From Sporosarcina highlanderae (GTDB lineage: Bacteria; Bacillota; Bacilli; Bacillales_A; Planococcaceae): a DNA stretch of 64,000 bases. The DNA is taken from assembly GCF_030433715.1 (NCBI RefSeq), contig NZ_JAROCC010000002.1, positions 124,001 to 188,000 on the forward strand. Direction: 5' to 3'. The notes under the pieces were generated by a model. The model made no database searches. It was not told where the DNA came from and was given only the letters and a program-made list of their open reading frames with translations. The position numbers and the translations under genes were made by a program. Of the stretch, positions 16,937 to 25,106 are shown piece by piece (positions within the stretch are counted from its first letter, which is position 1; every line of letters starts with the position of its first letter).

Positions 16937-18085
16937 TCACTTCCCGACCGGCACATACCCCGTCTTTTCTATGATTTCTTGCCCTTCATCCGACAATATC
17001 CATTCAATAAACGCTTCGACATGCGGATTATCACTGCCCGCCGTCACGGCATAGAACTCACTCGTAATTGGATATTCCCCCGAACGGATTGTATCCACTG
17101 TCGGTTCAACCCCGTTCACACTAAGCAGGCGGATTTTATTATTTTTCACCATCTGAGTCGAGTAGTACCTGAACGTATAGCCGATTGCATTTTTATGATT
17201 TTTATAGTCAGACACTTCCCCGATTATTCCTCCCATTAGCGACATGACATCCTCTGTCGGCGGCTTCATGATTGGTGTGAGACCCATGAATTGTTGCAAT
17301 GCAGTTTGACTGCCGCTATTTTCAGGACGTTGGAATGCACGGATTTCCACGTCTTTCCCACCGACATCTTTCCAATTTGTTATTTTCCCAGAATAAATCC
17401 CTTTGATTTCCTCCTCCGTCAGGCTTGTCACCGGATTCTTGGAATTGACGAAGAAGACGAAGGCCTCTTTCCCAATCGGAGTAAGCTTCAATTCTTTTCC
17501 TGCGTTTTCCGCCTGGTTCAGCTGCGTAGTAGATGGCCCCGAAACAAAAATGATATCCACTTTGCCGTCAATCAAGTTCGTATAGGCAGCACCGGTCCGA
17601 TTGGACATTACCTCACTGTCATAAGGCGGGTACTCTTTTTCAGGATAAACTGATTGCACAAATGCAGCATAAATCGGATAAAGCGCCGTTGCCCCGTCGA
17701 TAATTGGCAAGTCATCTTGAATGTGTAAAGATGCAGGTCCCTCTAAAAATACAGCCTTTGTACTTTTTTCAAATGGCTGGTATTCAGTGAGATCGACTTG
17801 AACGTCTGTTATTGTGGGCCGAGTTTTCTCATAGACGCTTGGTATTGTGAAGACAAGTGATAAGGCTATGGCAGCCGCTGTGCCGAACCAAAAATATTTC
17901 TTATACGCGAATAGTTCAAAACGAGCCATGACGAGCATTGCACCGAATGATAAATACGCCGCGATAACAAGCGGTACAAAATACCCCTGGTTTGAAACAT
18001 ATAGAAAAAACGCGGCGATACCCGCAATCGGAAAAACTAACGCCCAAATGAATAAAACTGACAGTATTCCCCAAACAGTTTTCAA
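16937..18085 (-). CDS. Membrane-anchored PstS-like substrate-binding protein
   Basis: A 382-residue protein. Three hydrophobic segments lie within the first ~75 residues, after which residues ~90-382 form a phosphate-binding-protein-like domain: PIIDGATALYPIYAAFVQSV matches the DGS(S)T phosphate loop of PstS with ATA in place of SST, and NSGSQTALQQF matches the second loop. It has no lipobox, unlike the true PstS at 22164. The start is a TTG at 18085 with AGGAGG eight bases before it; the frame is open to 18193 but crosses a terminator there. It may scavenge phosphate or serve as a sensor; there is no permease beside it. Confidence 0.8.
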   Translation of the reverse strand: MKTVWGILSVLFIWALVFPIAGIAAFFLYVSNQGYFVPLVIAAYLSFGAMLVMARFELFAYKKYFWFGTAAAIALSLVFTIPSVYEKTRPTITDVQVDLTEYQPFEKSTKAVFLEGPASLHIQDDLPIIDGATALYPIYAAFVQSVYPEKEYPPYDSEVMSNRTGAAYTNLIDGKVDIIFVSGPSTTQLNQAENAGKELKLTPIGKEAFVFFVNSKNPVTSLTEEEIKGIYSGKITNWKDVGGKDVEIRAFQRPENSGSQTALQQFMGLTPIMKPPTEDVMSLMGGIIGEVSDYKNHKNAIGYTFRYYSTQMVKNNKIRLLSVNGVEPTVDTIRSGEYPITSEFYAVTAGSDNPHVEAFIEWILSDEGQEIIEKTGYVPVGK

Positions 18086-18160
18086 GGTGGTTCCTCCTAA
18101 CTCTCTCTCTTTCAAACAGTATACAATATTATGGAAACTTTTGGTTGATGCGAAAGAAAT

Positions 18161-18192
18161 AAAAAATGCCGAATGGAATAATCCATCCGGCA
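18161..18192 (-). terminator. Intrinsic terminator of ywbE
   Basis: Minus-strand hairpin TGCCGGATGGA / TCCATTCGGCA with an ATTA loop and a T6 tail, 14 bases after the ywbE stop. Confidence 0.9.
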
Positions 18193-18205
18193 CATAAAAA
18201 ACTCA

Positions 18206-18397
18206 CTATAAAATATCGCTGACCCTTCCGACTTGCCCGTCTTCCAGTCGGACTTTGATACCATGCGGGTGGAAGCTTGAGTTGGTCAATAAATCCTTGA
18301 CGATTCCTTCCGTCTTAGCACCTGTGCGCTGATCTTTTTTTAGAATGACAGCAACTTTCATTCCCGGTTTCACATCACTTCGATTGCGTCCGTCCAT
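18206..18397 (-). CDS. ywbE: YwbE-family small protein
   Basis: A 63-residue protein matching the YwbE family (DUF2196) in length and sequence: RSDVKPGMKVAVILKKDQRT, then GAKTEGIVKDLLT and a final HGIKVRLEDGQVGRV. It is predicted to be a small beta-barrel of the SH3/KOW kind, so nucleic-acid contact is conceivable, but its function is not established. It has GAGGGAAGTG before the ATG and its own terminator. It sits 30 bases downstream of the DUF2691-like gene on the same strand. Confidence 0.9.
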   Translation of the reverse strand: MDGRNRSDVKPGMKVAVILKKDQRTGAKTEGIVKDLLTNSSFHPHGIKVRLEDGQVGRVSDIL

Positions 18398-18427
18398 AGT
18401 TACACTTCCCTCTCACTTTGCTGTAAT

Positions 18428-18889
18428 TCAACCCCATACATTCAAGATTGTATTATCATCATCGCCATCAGATATGGCCTTTATGTTTGTATAGCCATTG
18501 GCTTCCGCACACTTAATCAGATTTTGAATCAACTGCTGGTCTTTTGCAAGTATCCAAACATACACTTGATCAACCACAATGAGTGAAAGCTGGCAAGAAC
18601 TGTTCTTGAAATCTTCATAGACTTTTACTTCCACAATGCTTTCTTTTGTCGGAAAGGCTTTTATATCCGTAAAAATAAGATAAGATTCAACGTCGGAAAT
18701 ATGATTCAGGAATGATTGGCCATCCATAATCGTTTCATCAAAAAGCGGGACGGTCAGTTTACCATTTTCTACACGATAGGACTCCACGAGATCGATGGAC
18801 CAAAACCAGGATGGGTCGACAATGCCTTTTAATATATTTGACAACTGTTTACCAAACACGTTTTTTATTTCAAAAAACAGCCCACGCAT
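18428..18889 (-). CDS. DUF2691-like hypothetical protein
   Basis: A 153-residue cytosolic protein with alternating strands and helices. The opening RGLFFEIKNVFGKQLSNILK and the later YLIFTDIKAFP, CQLSLIVVDQVYVWI and GYTNIKAISDGDD resemble the DUF2691 family of Bacillales, whose role is unknown. I place the start at ATG 18889, which has AGAGG seven bases upstream; an earlier ATG (18922) overlaps the stop of the amidohydrolase gene as ATGA and would add eleven residues by translational coupling. No catalytic motif or membrane segment is seen. Confidence 0.6.
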   Translation of the reverse strand: MRGLFFEIKNVFGKQLSNILKGIVDPSWFWSIDLVESYRVENGKLTVPLFDETIMDGQSFLNHISDVESYLIFTDIKAFPTKESIVEVKVYEDFKNSSCQLSLIVVDQVYVWILAKDQQLIQNLIKCAEANGYTNIKAISDGDDDNTILNVWG

Positions 18890-18918
18890 TTCCCCACCTC
18901 TTATGGTTACTGTACAAT

Positions 18919-20487
18919 TCATTTCCGATACATAATTTCCCCCGCCACAACCGTCATCACAACTGCCGCATCAAGGATTTCCTCTTCTTCCACTTCAAAC
19001 AGATCCTTATCAAGAATCGTGAAGTCTGCGTCGAAACCGACAGCTAATTTTCCGCGTGAATCCGCCTTTCCGATTGTCGCTGCACTGCCTGAAGTAAATA
19101 AGCCGATTGCCTCAAAACGGCTCAATTTCTCCTTCGGCAAATACCCCTCATGCGTCTGGCCAGGTTTTCTCCTTGTCACCGCCGCATAAATTCCAAACCG
19201 CGGATCTACTTCTTCTATCGGTGCATCCGACCCTGCTCCACAAATGAACCCTTCGTCAAGAAGACGTTTCCAAGCATACGCCCAATCGAAGCGCTCTTCC
19301 CCCAAACGATCCATCACCCAAGGAAAATCGGATGATACAAAAACAGGCTGAATATCAAGCACGACAGGAAGTTTCTTCATCCGCTCCACCAAATCATCAC
19401 GCAACACATTCACATGGATGAGCCGATCGCGCTTCCCTTCAGGCGCTGGATGGCGCTCAATTGCATCCAACCCTTTTTCAACCGCTCCGTCCCCGATCAT
19501 ATGCATTGCAACGGCTTGTCCATATTTCCGGGCAGTCGCCACAAGTTCATCAATCTCCTCATCCGTCAACACTGCTGTACCGGAAGTGGACGGATTATCC
19601 GCATACGGTTCGCTCAACAAAGCTGTACTCCCACCAAGTGCACCGTCGATGAAGAACTTCATTTCACCAGGCTCAATCCACGGTTCATCATAGGTAGCCT
19701 CATCTTCTATCAATTGTGTAAACACCGTCGACCTCCGCAATAAATGCGCACGGAACTTCTTCTTTTCCCCAATTACATTTCTGAATGCCTGCAACGGATT
19801 ACGATAATCCCCGTAATAACCAAGATCATCCGTCACAGCACCCGTCAATCCAAGCGACAGCAGATCATCTACCGATTTTTCAAGTGCCTTCGTCAGCATT
19901 TCCTCCGTTGGCTCCGGAATAAGCTGCAACAGGCGATTCATCGGGCCTTCTTTCAGCAAACCGTTCGGCTCTCCATTCTCATCCCGTCCAATGACACCGT
20001 CATTCGGATTCGGCGTGTCCTTCGTAATGCCGGCAAGCTCCAACGCCTTCGAATTGACAAGCGCCGCATGCCTGCATGTCCGTTTTAGGAACATCGGTGA
20101 ATTTGTCACCTTGTCCAGTTCGTAACGCGTAAAAATCTTTTTATCATCAAAATTGTTTTCATTCCAACCCTCGCCTATGAACCACTCATCCTCTTTCAGA
20201 TCTCTATGGGCATTCATGAGCATATCCATCATCTCATCTGCTGACTTCGACTTTGACAAATCGAGGCTAAGCAGTTTCTGACCATGCCCAATCATATGCA
20301 TATGATTGTCAATGAACCCCGGATAAAGGACTGCCCCTTCGAGGTCAACCGCTTCCTCCGCTTGAACCTTCAAGTCATCATAATTGCCGACAGCAATAAT
20401 TTTTCCATCTTCAGTAAGAATTGCTTCTACCGTTTCCCCTACTTTATCCATTGTATATAGCTTTCCATTATGCCAAATCGTTTTCAT
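18919..20487 (-). CDS. Amidohydrolase, YtcJ family
   Basis: A 522-residue metal-dependent amidohydrolase. Metal ligands are visible in GFIDNHMHMIGHG (HxH, residues ~63-65), in the AMHMIGDGAVEKGLDAI strand, in HVNVL, and in GAGSDAPIEEVDPRFG (the catalytic aspartate). A beta-sandwich subdomain flanks the TIM barrel at both ends. It belongs to the YtcJ/LAF3 group, hydrolysing an unknown amide, ring or formyl bond in the cytosol. The start is supported by the GGGGGCGTCAAG region before ATG 20487. It is followed by the DUF2691-like gene, possibly in one transcript. Confidence 0.92.
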   Translation of the reverse strand: MKTIWHNGKLYTMDKVGETVEAILTEDGKIIAVGNYDDLKVQAEEAVDLEGAVLYPGFIDNHMHMIGHGQKLLSLDLSKSKSADEMMDMLMNAHRDLKEDEWFIGEGWNENNFDDKKIFTRYELDKVTNSPMFLKRTCRHAALVNSKALELAGITKDTPNPNDGVIGRDENGEPNGLLKEGPMNRLLQLIPEPTEEMLTKALEKSVDDLLSLGLTGAVTDDLGYYGDYRNPLQAFRNVIGEKKKFRAHLLRRSTVFTQLIEDEATYDEPWIEPGEMKFFIDGALGGSTALLSEPYADNPSTSGTAVLTDEEIDELVATARKYGQAVAMHMIGDGAVEKGLDAIERHPAPEGKRDRLIHVNVLRDDLVERMKKLPVVLDIQPVFVSSDFPWVMDRLGEERFDWAYAWKRLLDEGFICGAGSDAPIEEVDPRFGIYAAVTRRKPGQTHEGYLPKEKLSRFEAIGLFTSGSAATIGKADSRGKLAVGFDADFTILDKDLFEVEEEEILDAAVVMTVVAGEIMYRK

Positions 20488-20590
20488 CTTGACGCCCCCT
20501 TTCCTTTATTCTAATCTTTCAGGCAGTTGCGGGCAATCTTATTTGGGAATGAATGCTATAATGGGTCTATCATATAGAGGAGGGGTTTTT

Positions 20591-21031
20591 ATGAGATTGA
20601 CCGTTTATCTTGCAGGTGAAATCCATACTTCATGGCGTGAAGAGGTGAAACAGAAGGCAGCGGCTCTAAAATTGCCAATCGATTTTGTTGGACCTATGGA
20701 AGACCACGACCGTTCAGATAACATCGGTGAAGAGATTTTAGGCAAGCAGCCAAACGCCATTTTCAAAGACGCCGCCGCTTCCAACTTCAATAACTTAAGG
20801 ACTGAACTCTTAATGAAGAAAGCGGACCTCGTCATCGCATTGTTCGGAGAGCAGTACAAGCAATGGAATACGGCAATGGATGCAAGCGCAGCAGTTGCAT
20901 ATGGAAAGCCGCTCATCCTCATCCGTTCCGAACAGCACCATCATCCACTTAAGGAACTTTCCCGCAAAGCTCACGCCACGGTCGAAAATGTCGACCAGGC
21001 GGTGAAAGCACTGAAGTATATTTTCGACTGA
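20591..21031 (+). CDS. ytoQ: YtoQ family protein
   Basis: A 146-residue protein with a Rossmann-like nucleoside 2-deoxyribosyltransferase-related fold: LTVYLAGEIHTSWREEV at the N-terminus, PIDFVGPMEDHDRSDNIGEE, and MKKADLVIALFGEQYKQWNT. This is the YtoQ family, which is widely conserved but uncharacterised. The open frame begins much earlier at 20384, but ATG 20591 has GGAGGGG upstream and starts the conserved domain. It is divergent from the amidohydrolase and followed by a terminator. Confidence 0.9.
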   Translation: MRLTVYLAGEIHTSWREEVKQKAAALKLPIDFVGPMEDHDRSDNIGEEILGKQPNAIFKDAAASNFNNLRTELLMKKADLVIALFGEQYKQWNTAMDASAAVAYGKPLILIRSEQHHHPLKELSRKAHATVENVDQAVKALKYIFD

Positions 21032-21037
21032 ATGAAT

Positions 21038-21062
21038 GGCTATCCATGAGGATGGCCTTTTT
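21038..21062 (+). terminator. Intrinsic terminator of ytoQ
   Basis: GGCTATCC / GGATGGCC hairpin with an ATGA loop and a T5 tail, seven bases after the ytoQ stop. It isolates ytoQ from pstB. Confidence 0.85.
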
Positions 21063-21068
21063 ACTTCG

Positions 21069-21107
21069 TTTACAAAACCTTTACATCCCCTTCATACTCA
21101 CTCAATA
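21069..21107 (+). promoter_or_regulatory. PhoP-box array upstream of pstB
   Basis: Four hexamers stand at an exact 11-bp period: TTTACA (21069), TTTACA (21080), TTCATA (21091) and TCAATA (21102). This is the arrangement of TT(A/C/T)A(C/T)A repeats bound by PhoP~P in Bacillus. A TATACG-like -10 lies about 15 bp further on and AAGGAGG precedes the TTG start. Confidence 0.85.
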
Positions 21108-21157
21108 ATCCTCCCGTACACTATACGTAAGCCTCAATCCAACAAGGAGGATTTCAA

Positions 21158-21979
21158 TTGACAATTACATTTCAAGAACGTATTAAGGAAAAACCGTTAT
21201 CAGTCGTGCGAAACGAAAACTGGAAAAAGCCGATTTATGAAACAAACGGCCTGAATCTCTGGTATGGCACCTCGCATGCTTTAAAGAATATAGATTTGGC
21301 AATCAATGAACGCGAAGTAACAGCCATTATCGGTCCATCCGGTTGTGGGAAATCGACTTACCTTAAGACACTTAATCGAATGGTCGAAACGGCAACAGAT
21401 GTCACCATTTCAGGCAACGTAACATTCAAAGGGAATAACATTTTAGGCAAGGCGATGCCTGTTGAAATCCTACGTTCAAAAGTCGGCATGGTATTCCAAA
21501 AACCAAATCCTTTCCCTAAATCGATTTATGAAAACGTCGCATTTGGACCGAGAGTACACGGAATCCGCAATAAGGCAACACTTGACGCCATCGTTGAAGA
21601 AAGTTTAAAGAAAGCTGCCATATGGGATGAAGTGAAGGATCGGCTTCATAAAAATGCGTATGGCCTTTCCGGCGGACAGCAACAAAGGCTATGCATTGCA
21701 AGATGCCTTGCCATTGACCCAGAAGTGATTCTCATGGATGAACCGACATCGGCTCTTGATCCAGTTTCCACACACAAGATTGAAGAATTGATTCATTCGA
21801 TTAAAAATGACGTTACGATTGCGATCGTTACGCATAATATGCAACAAGCTTCACGAATTTCCGATCGTACAGCCTTTTTCCTGAACGGAGAAGTGGTTGA
21901 GGAAGATCGAACGACGACAATTTTCACGAATCCATCCGACAAGTTAACGGATGACTATATTAATGGAAGATTCGGATGA
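21158..21979 (+). CDS. pstB: Phosphate ABC transporter ATP-binding protein PstB
   Basis: A 273-residue ATPase that drives phosphate import with PstC/PstA. Walker A is GPSGCGKST (residues ~59-67), the signature is [16 protein letters not shown], Walker B is [13 protein letters not shown], and the C-terminal sequence DDYINGRFG is the hallmark PstB ending. The start is a TTG with AAGGAGG seven bases before it. Unlike the common pstSCAB order, it lies in front of pstS as a separate unit with its own PhoP boxes and terminator. It is expected to be induced on phosphate starvation. Confidence 0.96.
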   Translation: MTITFQERIKEKPLSVVRNENWKKPIYETNGLNLWYGTSHALKNIDLAINEREVTAIIGPSGCGKSTYLKTLNRMVETATDVTISGNVTFKGNNILGKAMPVEILRSKVGMVFQKPNPFPKSIYENVAFGPRVHGIRNKATLDAIVEESLKKAAIWDEVKDRLHKNAYGLSGGQQQRLCIARCLAIDPEVILMDEPTSALDPVSTHKIEELIHSIKNDVTIAIVTHNMQQASRISDRTAFFLNGEVVEEDRTTTIFTNPSDKLTDDYINGRFG

Positions 21980-21999
21980 TCTGAACCAAATAATCACCT

Positions 22000-22031
22000 A
22001 ACCCGCTCCGTTCTTTGGAGCGGGTTTTAAT
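22000..22031 (+). terminator. Intrinsic terminator after pstB
   Basis: AACCCGCTCC / GGAGCGGGTT ten-pair stem with a short GTTCTTT loop and a T-rich tail. It ends the pstB transcript before the pstS PhoP boxes. Confidence 0.9.
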
Positions 22032-22049
22032 TTATTAATAAAACAAGTA

Positions 22050-22088
22050 TTTACAAATCCTTTACAATTTAACAATACCATCTTAACA
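22050..22088 (+). promoter_or_regulatory. PhoP-box array upstream of pstS
   Basis: Hexamers at an 11-bp period: TTTACA (22050), TTTACA (22061), ACAATA (22072) and TTAACA (22083). The first two are identical to those in front of pstB, and the overall geometry is the same. A CATATTAG-like -10 follows at about 22099. Confidence 0.85.
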
Positions 22089-22163
22089 TTCACCCGTTAT
22101 CATATTAGTTGTGAAGGGGAATTCCTTCATCTAAATCAGATTATCAAGGGGAGGACTTATCAA

Positions 22164-23144
22164 ATGAAGTTCAACAAATTTCTTTTATTCATGATCATTG
22201 CGACATTCGCAGTCGTACTTGCTGCATGCAGAACAGACGCTGGGGAGGAAAACGGTTCGAAGAAAAACAATGCTTCGGCGAAAGTTAGTGCAGATCTAAA
22301 AGGTAGCGTTGTCATCGATGGTTCTGGAACAGTTTACCCGCTAATGGCACGCCTTGCTGAAGAGTATATGGTGAATGAACAAGAGAATGTTTCCGTAGAG
22401 GTGAGCCGCGCAGGTACAAGTGCAGGATTCAAGAAATTCTTGGTTGATAACGGAACAGACTTCAATGACGCTTCCCGACAAATTAAAGACGAAGAGGCTG
22501 CGGAAGCTGATAAGCTTGGAATTGAAGTGAAAGAATTGAAGGTTGCGCTGGACGGTCTAACTTTTGTCATTAATAAAGATAATGATTGGGCGACTGAAAT
22601 GACGCCTGAACAATTGATCAGCATTTTCCTTGCAGACGGCACAGTTGAAAAGTGGTCTGATATTAACCCTGACTGGCCGAATGAAAAAATCAATGCGATG
22701 GGCCCAAATGAAAACCATGGAACGTATGAATTCTTCTATGAAAAGATTTTGGATAAACAAGATATGAAAAGTACAGTCAATTTACAACAAGAGTATTCGA
22801 CGCTTGTAAACTTGGTATCAGAAGATAAAAACGGAATCGCGTTTTTCGGTTTCGGCTACTACGTAAATAACGGTGACAAATTGCAGGCTGTTGCGGTGGA
22901 CTTCGGGAACGGAGCTGTAGAGCCCGCATTGGATACAATCGCTGAAGATGGAGCTTATGCAGACTTCACGCGTCCAGTCTTCACATACTTGAATGTGAAC
23001 CACGCTAAAGAGAAGCCGCAAGTGAAAGACTTTGCAATTTACGTCATGAACAATATTAATAAATTCGCAGGCGAAACAGGCTTTGCACCGATTCCTGAAA
23101 ATGAAGCAAAAGAGAACATCAGCTTCTTAGAAGGCCTTAAGTAA
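22164..23144 (+). CDS. pstS: Phosphate-binding lipoprotein PstS
   Basis: A 326-residue extracytoplasmic lipoprotein. The signal peptide ends in a lipobox (VVLAACRTD, lipidated cysteine ~residue 21). The phosphate-binding loops are DGSGTVYPLMARLAEEY (residues ~52-68) and SRAGTSAGFKKF. It captures phosphate for the PstC/PstA channel. The start ATG lies behind GGGGAGG. It is separated from pstC by a stem-loop that may allow higher expression of the binding protein than of the permease genes. Expected to belong to the PhoP regulon. Confidence 0.96.
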   Translation: MKFNKFLLFMIIATFAVVLAACRTDAGEENGSKKNNASAKVSADLKGSVVIDGSGTVYPLMARLAEEYMVNEQENVSVEVSRAGTSAGFKKFLVDNGTDFNDASRQIKDEEAAEADKLGIEVKELKVALDGLTFVINKDNDWATEMTPEQLISIFLADGTVEKWSDINPDWPNEKINAMGPNENHGTYEFFYEKILDKQDMKSTVNLQQEYSTLVNLVSEDKNGIAFFGFGYYVNNGDKLQAVAVDFGNGAVEPALDTIAEDGAYADFTRPVFTYLNVNHAKEKPQVKDFAIYVMNNINKFAGETGFAPIPENEAKENISFLEGLK

Positions 23145-23153
23145 TTTATACGC

Positions 23154-23191
23154 GCAAGAAGATGGGGGCTATTAGGCTTTCATCTTCTTGC
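23154..23191 (+). other. pstS-pstC intercistronic stem-loop
   Basis: An eleven-pair perfect stem, GCAAGAAGATG (23154) with CATCTTCTTGC (23181), loop of 16 nt, not followed by a clean T-run (AACTTTTCGG). It may be an RNA stabiliser at the 3' end of pstS mRNA or a leaky terminator. Confidence 0.75.
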
Positions 23192-23214
23192 AACTTTTCG
23201 GAGGGAATTCTCTT

Positions 23215-24156
23215 ATGATAACTATAAAGGATAAATCTAACATCCGTGAGATGATTGAGCAAAACCAAAAAAGCAATTTGCTACGGCGAAAAGTGGAGCG
23301 TTTGATTCCCATTTTTCTCATGCTTCTTGCTTCACTTTCCATAATTACGACAATCGGCATTATTTGGACCTTACTTTCCGAGACGGTTGAGTTTTTCAAA
23401 CGGGTGCCACTCGTTGATTTTTATACAGGAACTGTCTTAAAGCCACTTAGCCAGAACCCTGAATTTGGGGTGCTGCCTTTATTGATGGGAACAGTTACAT
23501 CTTCATTGATTGCAATGATAGTCGCTGCACCAATCGGATTGATGGCTGCCATATATTTGAGTGAATACGCATCCCCGAAGGTGCGAAAAGTCGTGAAACC
23601 CACGCTTGAGTTGCTTGCAGGGGTACCAACAATCGTCTATGGCTTTTTCGCTTTTACTTTTGTTACACCTCTTTTACGGGAGTTCATCCCTAATCTTCAA
23701 GCAACGAATATCCTTAGCCCAGGCATTGTAATGGGAATAATGATCATCCCGATGATTGCCTCTTTATCCGAAGACGCAATGAGCTCGGTTCCCCGGTCGA
23801 TGCGTGAAGGAGCGTATGGTTTGGGTGCCACCAAACTTGAAGTTACACGGCGTGTAGTTATACCCGCAGCATTGTCGGGTATCATTTCTTCCTTTGTGTT
23901 AGGCATATCCCGCGCAATCGGTGAAACGATGATTGTTACGATTGCGAGCGGTAGTACGAAAAATTTTTCGTTCGATATAACACAATCGATGCAAACGATG
24001 ACTGCCTATATTGTTGAAGTGACAGGTGGCGATGCAGCAACCGGGTCCACTGTCTACTACAGCCTGTATGCAGTTGCAATGACGCTTTTCGTTTTCACTT
24101 TGCTTATGAATTTACTTGCAAGGTTTGTATCGAAGAAGTTCAGAGAGGAGTATTGA
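23215..24156 (+). CDS. pstC: Phosphate ABC transporter permease PstC
   Basis: A 313-residue integral membrane protein with six core helices. The binding-protein-dependent transport signature EAAxxLGA...G is seen as REGAYGLGATKLEVTRRVVI (residues ~200-220), and GISRAIGETMIVTIASG follows as in other PstC proteins. It forms the phosphate channel with PstA. ATG 23215 is chosen over an in-frame TTG at 23188 because GGAGGG lies eight bases upstream of it. Its stop is one base from the pstA start region. Confidence 0.95.
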   Translation: MITIKDKSNIREMIEQNQKSNLLRRKVERLIPIFLMLLASLSIITTIGIIWTLLSETVEFFKRVPLVDFYTGTVLKPLSQNPEFGVLPLLMGTVTSSLIAMIVAAPIGLMAAIYLSEYASPKVRKVVKPTLELLAGVPTIVYGFFAFTFVTPLLREFIPNLQATNILSPGIVMGIMIIPMIASLSEDAMSSVPRSMREGAYGLGATKLEVTRRVVIPAALSGIISSFVLGISRAIGETMIVTIASGSTKNFSFDITQSMQTMTAYIVEVTGGDAATGSTVYYSLYAVAMTLFVFTLLMNLLARFVSKKFREEY

Positions 24157-24157
24157 G

Positions 24158-25042
24158 ATGAACCATCTTAGTCAACAGCAACATATGCGATGGATGAAAG
24201 TTCGTTTGTTCACGAATCAACTATCCAAAGTAATCTTCATGCTTTCAGCCTTTTTTGGACTATTCGTTTTGGCCGTTTTGCTATACCGTGTTGTTTCTGA
24301 AGGCATCGGGTCAATCAATTTCAGCTTCCTGACAGGAAAACTATCGACTCAGCCGGAACGGGCTGGAATTATGGGGGCCATTCTTGGGACACTTTGGCTC
24401 ATGCTTGTTGTAGCTCCAGTGACAATGTTTGTTGGCGTGGGGACGGCAATCTACTTGGAAATGTATGCGAAAAAGGGTCGCCTCGTCAGTTTCATTCAAA
24501 CGAATATTTCCAACTTGGCAGGAGTGCCATCGATTGTGTACGGGATACTTGGATTGACGGTATTTGTAAGGACCTTGAACTTAGGCAATGTCGTGTTGGC
24601 TGGTGGGCTGACGATGTCACTGCTTATTTTACCGATCGTGATCGTTGCAAGCCAGGAAGCGATCCGCTCGATTCCGTTTCATTTAAGCGAGGCTTCTTAC
24701 GGGCTTGGAGCAACAAAATGGCAAACGATTCAACGGGTCATCCTACCTTCTGCACTTCCCGGTATTTTGACAGGTGCTATCCTTTCGTTGTCGCGAGCCA
24801 TCGGGGAAACCGCACCATTGGTCGTCATCGGAATCCCGGCCCTCCTCATCCCCTTCCCAGGGAGCATCATGGACCGTTTTACAGTTTTACCGATGCAAAT
24901 TTATTACTGGACACTTGATGCTTCGTTAGTTGCGGAATACGCCAATCTTGCCGCCGCCACCATCATCGTCCTATTAGTTACATTATTCATCCTTAACTCA
25001 ACCGCAATTATCATCCGCAATAAGTTTGGGAAAGTGGAATGA
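24158..25042 (+). CDS. pstA: Phosphate ABC transporter permease PstA
   Basis: A 294-residue membrane protein partnering PstC. Six helices are predicted; the cytoplasmic EAA loop is seen as SEASYGLGATKWQTIQRVIL and is followed by LSRAIGETAPLVVIG. It completes the pstS-pstC-pstA unit. ATG 24158 has GAGAGGAG before it and follows the pstC stop by one base (TATTGAGATGA context), so translation is coupled. The ATPase for the pair is encoded upstream by pstB rather than downstream as is usual. Confidence 0.95.
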   Translation: MNHLSQQQHMRWMKVRLFTNQLSKVIFMLSAFFGLFVLAVLLYRVVSEGIGSINFSFLTGKLSTQPERAGIMGAILGTLWLMLVVAPVTMFVGVGTAIYLEMYAKKGRLVSFIQTNISNLAGVPSIVYGILGLTVFVRTLNLGNVVLAGGLTMSLLILPIVIVASQEAIRSIPFHLSEASYGLGATKWQTIQRVILPSALPGILTGAILSLSRAIGETAPLVVIGIPALLIPFPGSIMDRFTVLPMQIYYWTLDASLVAEYANLAAATIIVLLVTLFILNSTAIIIRNKFGKVE

Positions 25043-25061
25043 CTATAATTGTAGATAGTAG

Positions 25062-25104
25062 AAAAAAGGCTGGAAACGTCTCCTATGAGAGTTTCCAGCC
25101 TTTT
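25062..25104. terminator. Bidirectional terminator between pstA and glmM
   Basis: GGCTGGAAAC / GTTTCCAGCC ten-pair stem flanked by AAAAAA on one side and TTTTAG on the other, between converging genes. Confidence 0.9.
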
Positions 25105-25106
25105 AG

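Noticed and set aside
20384..20590. Long N-terminal extension of the YtoQ frame
   Set aside because: The region overlaps the start of the divergent amidohydrolase, and the internal ATG has a strong ribosome site.
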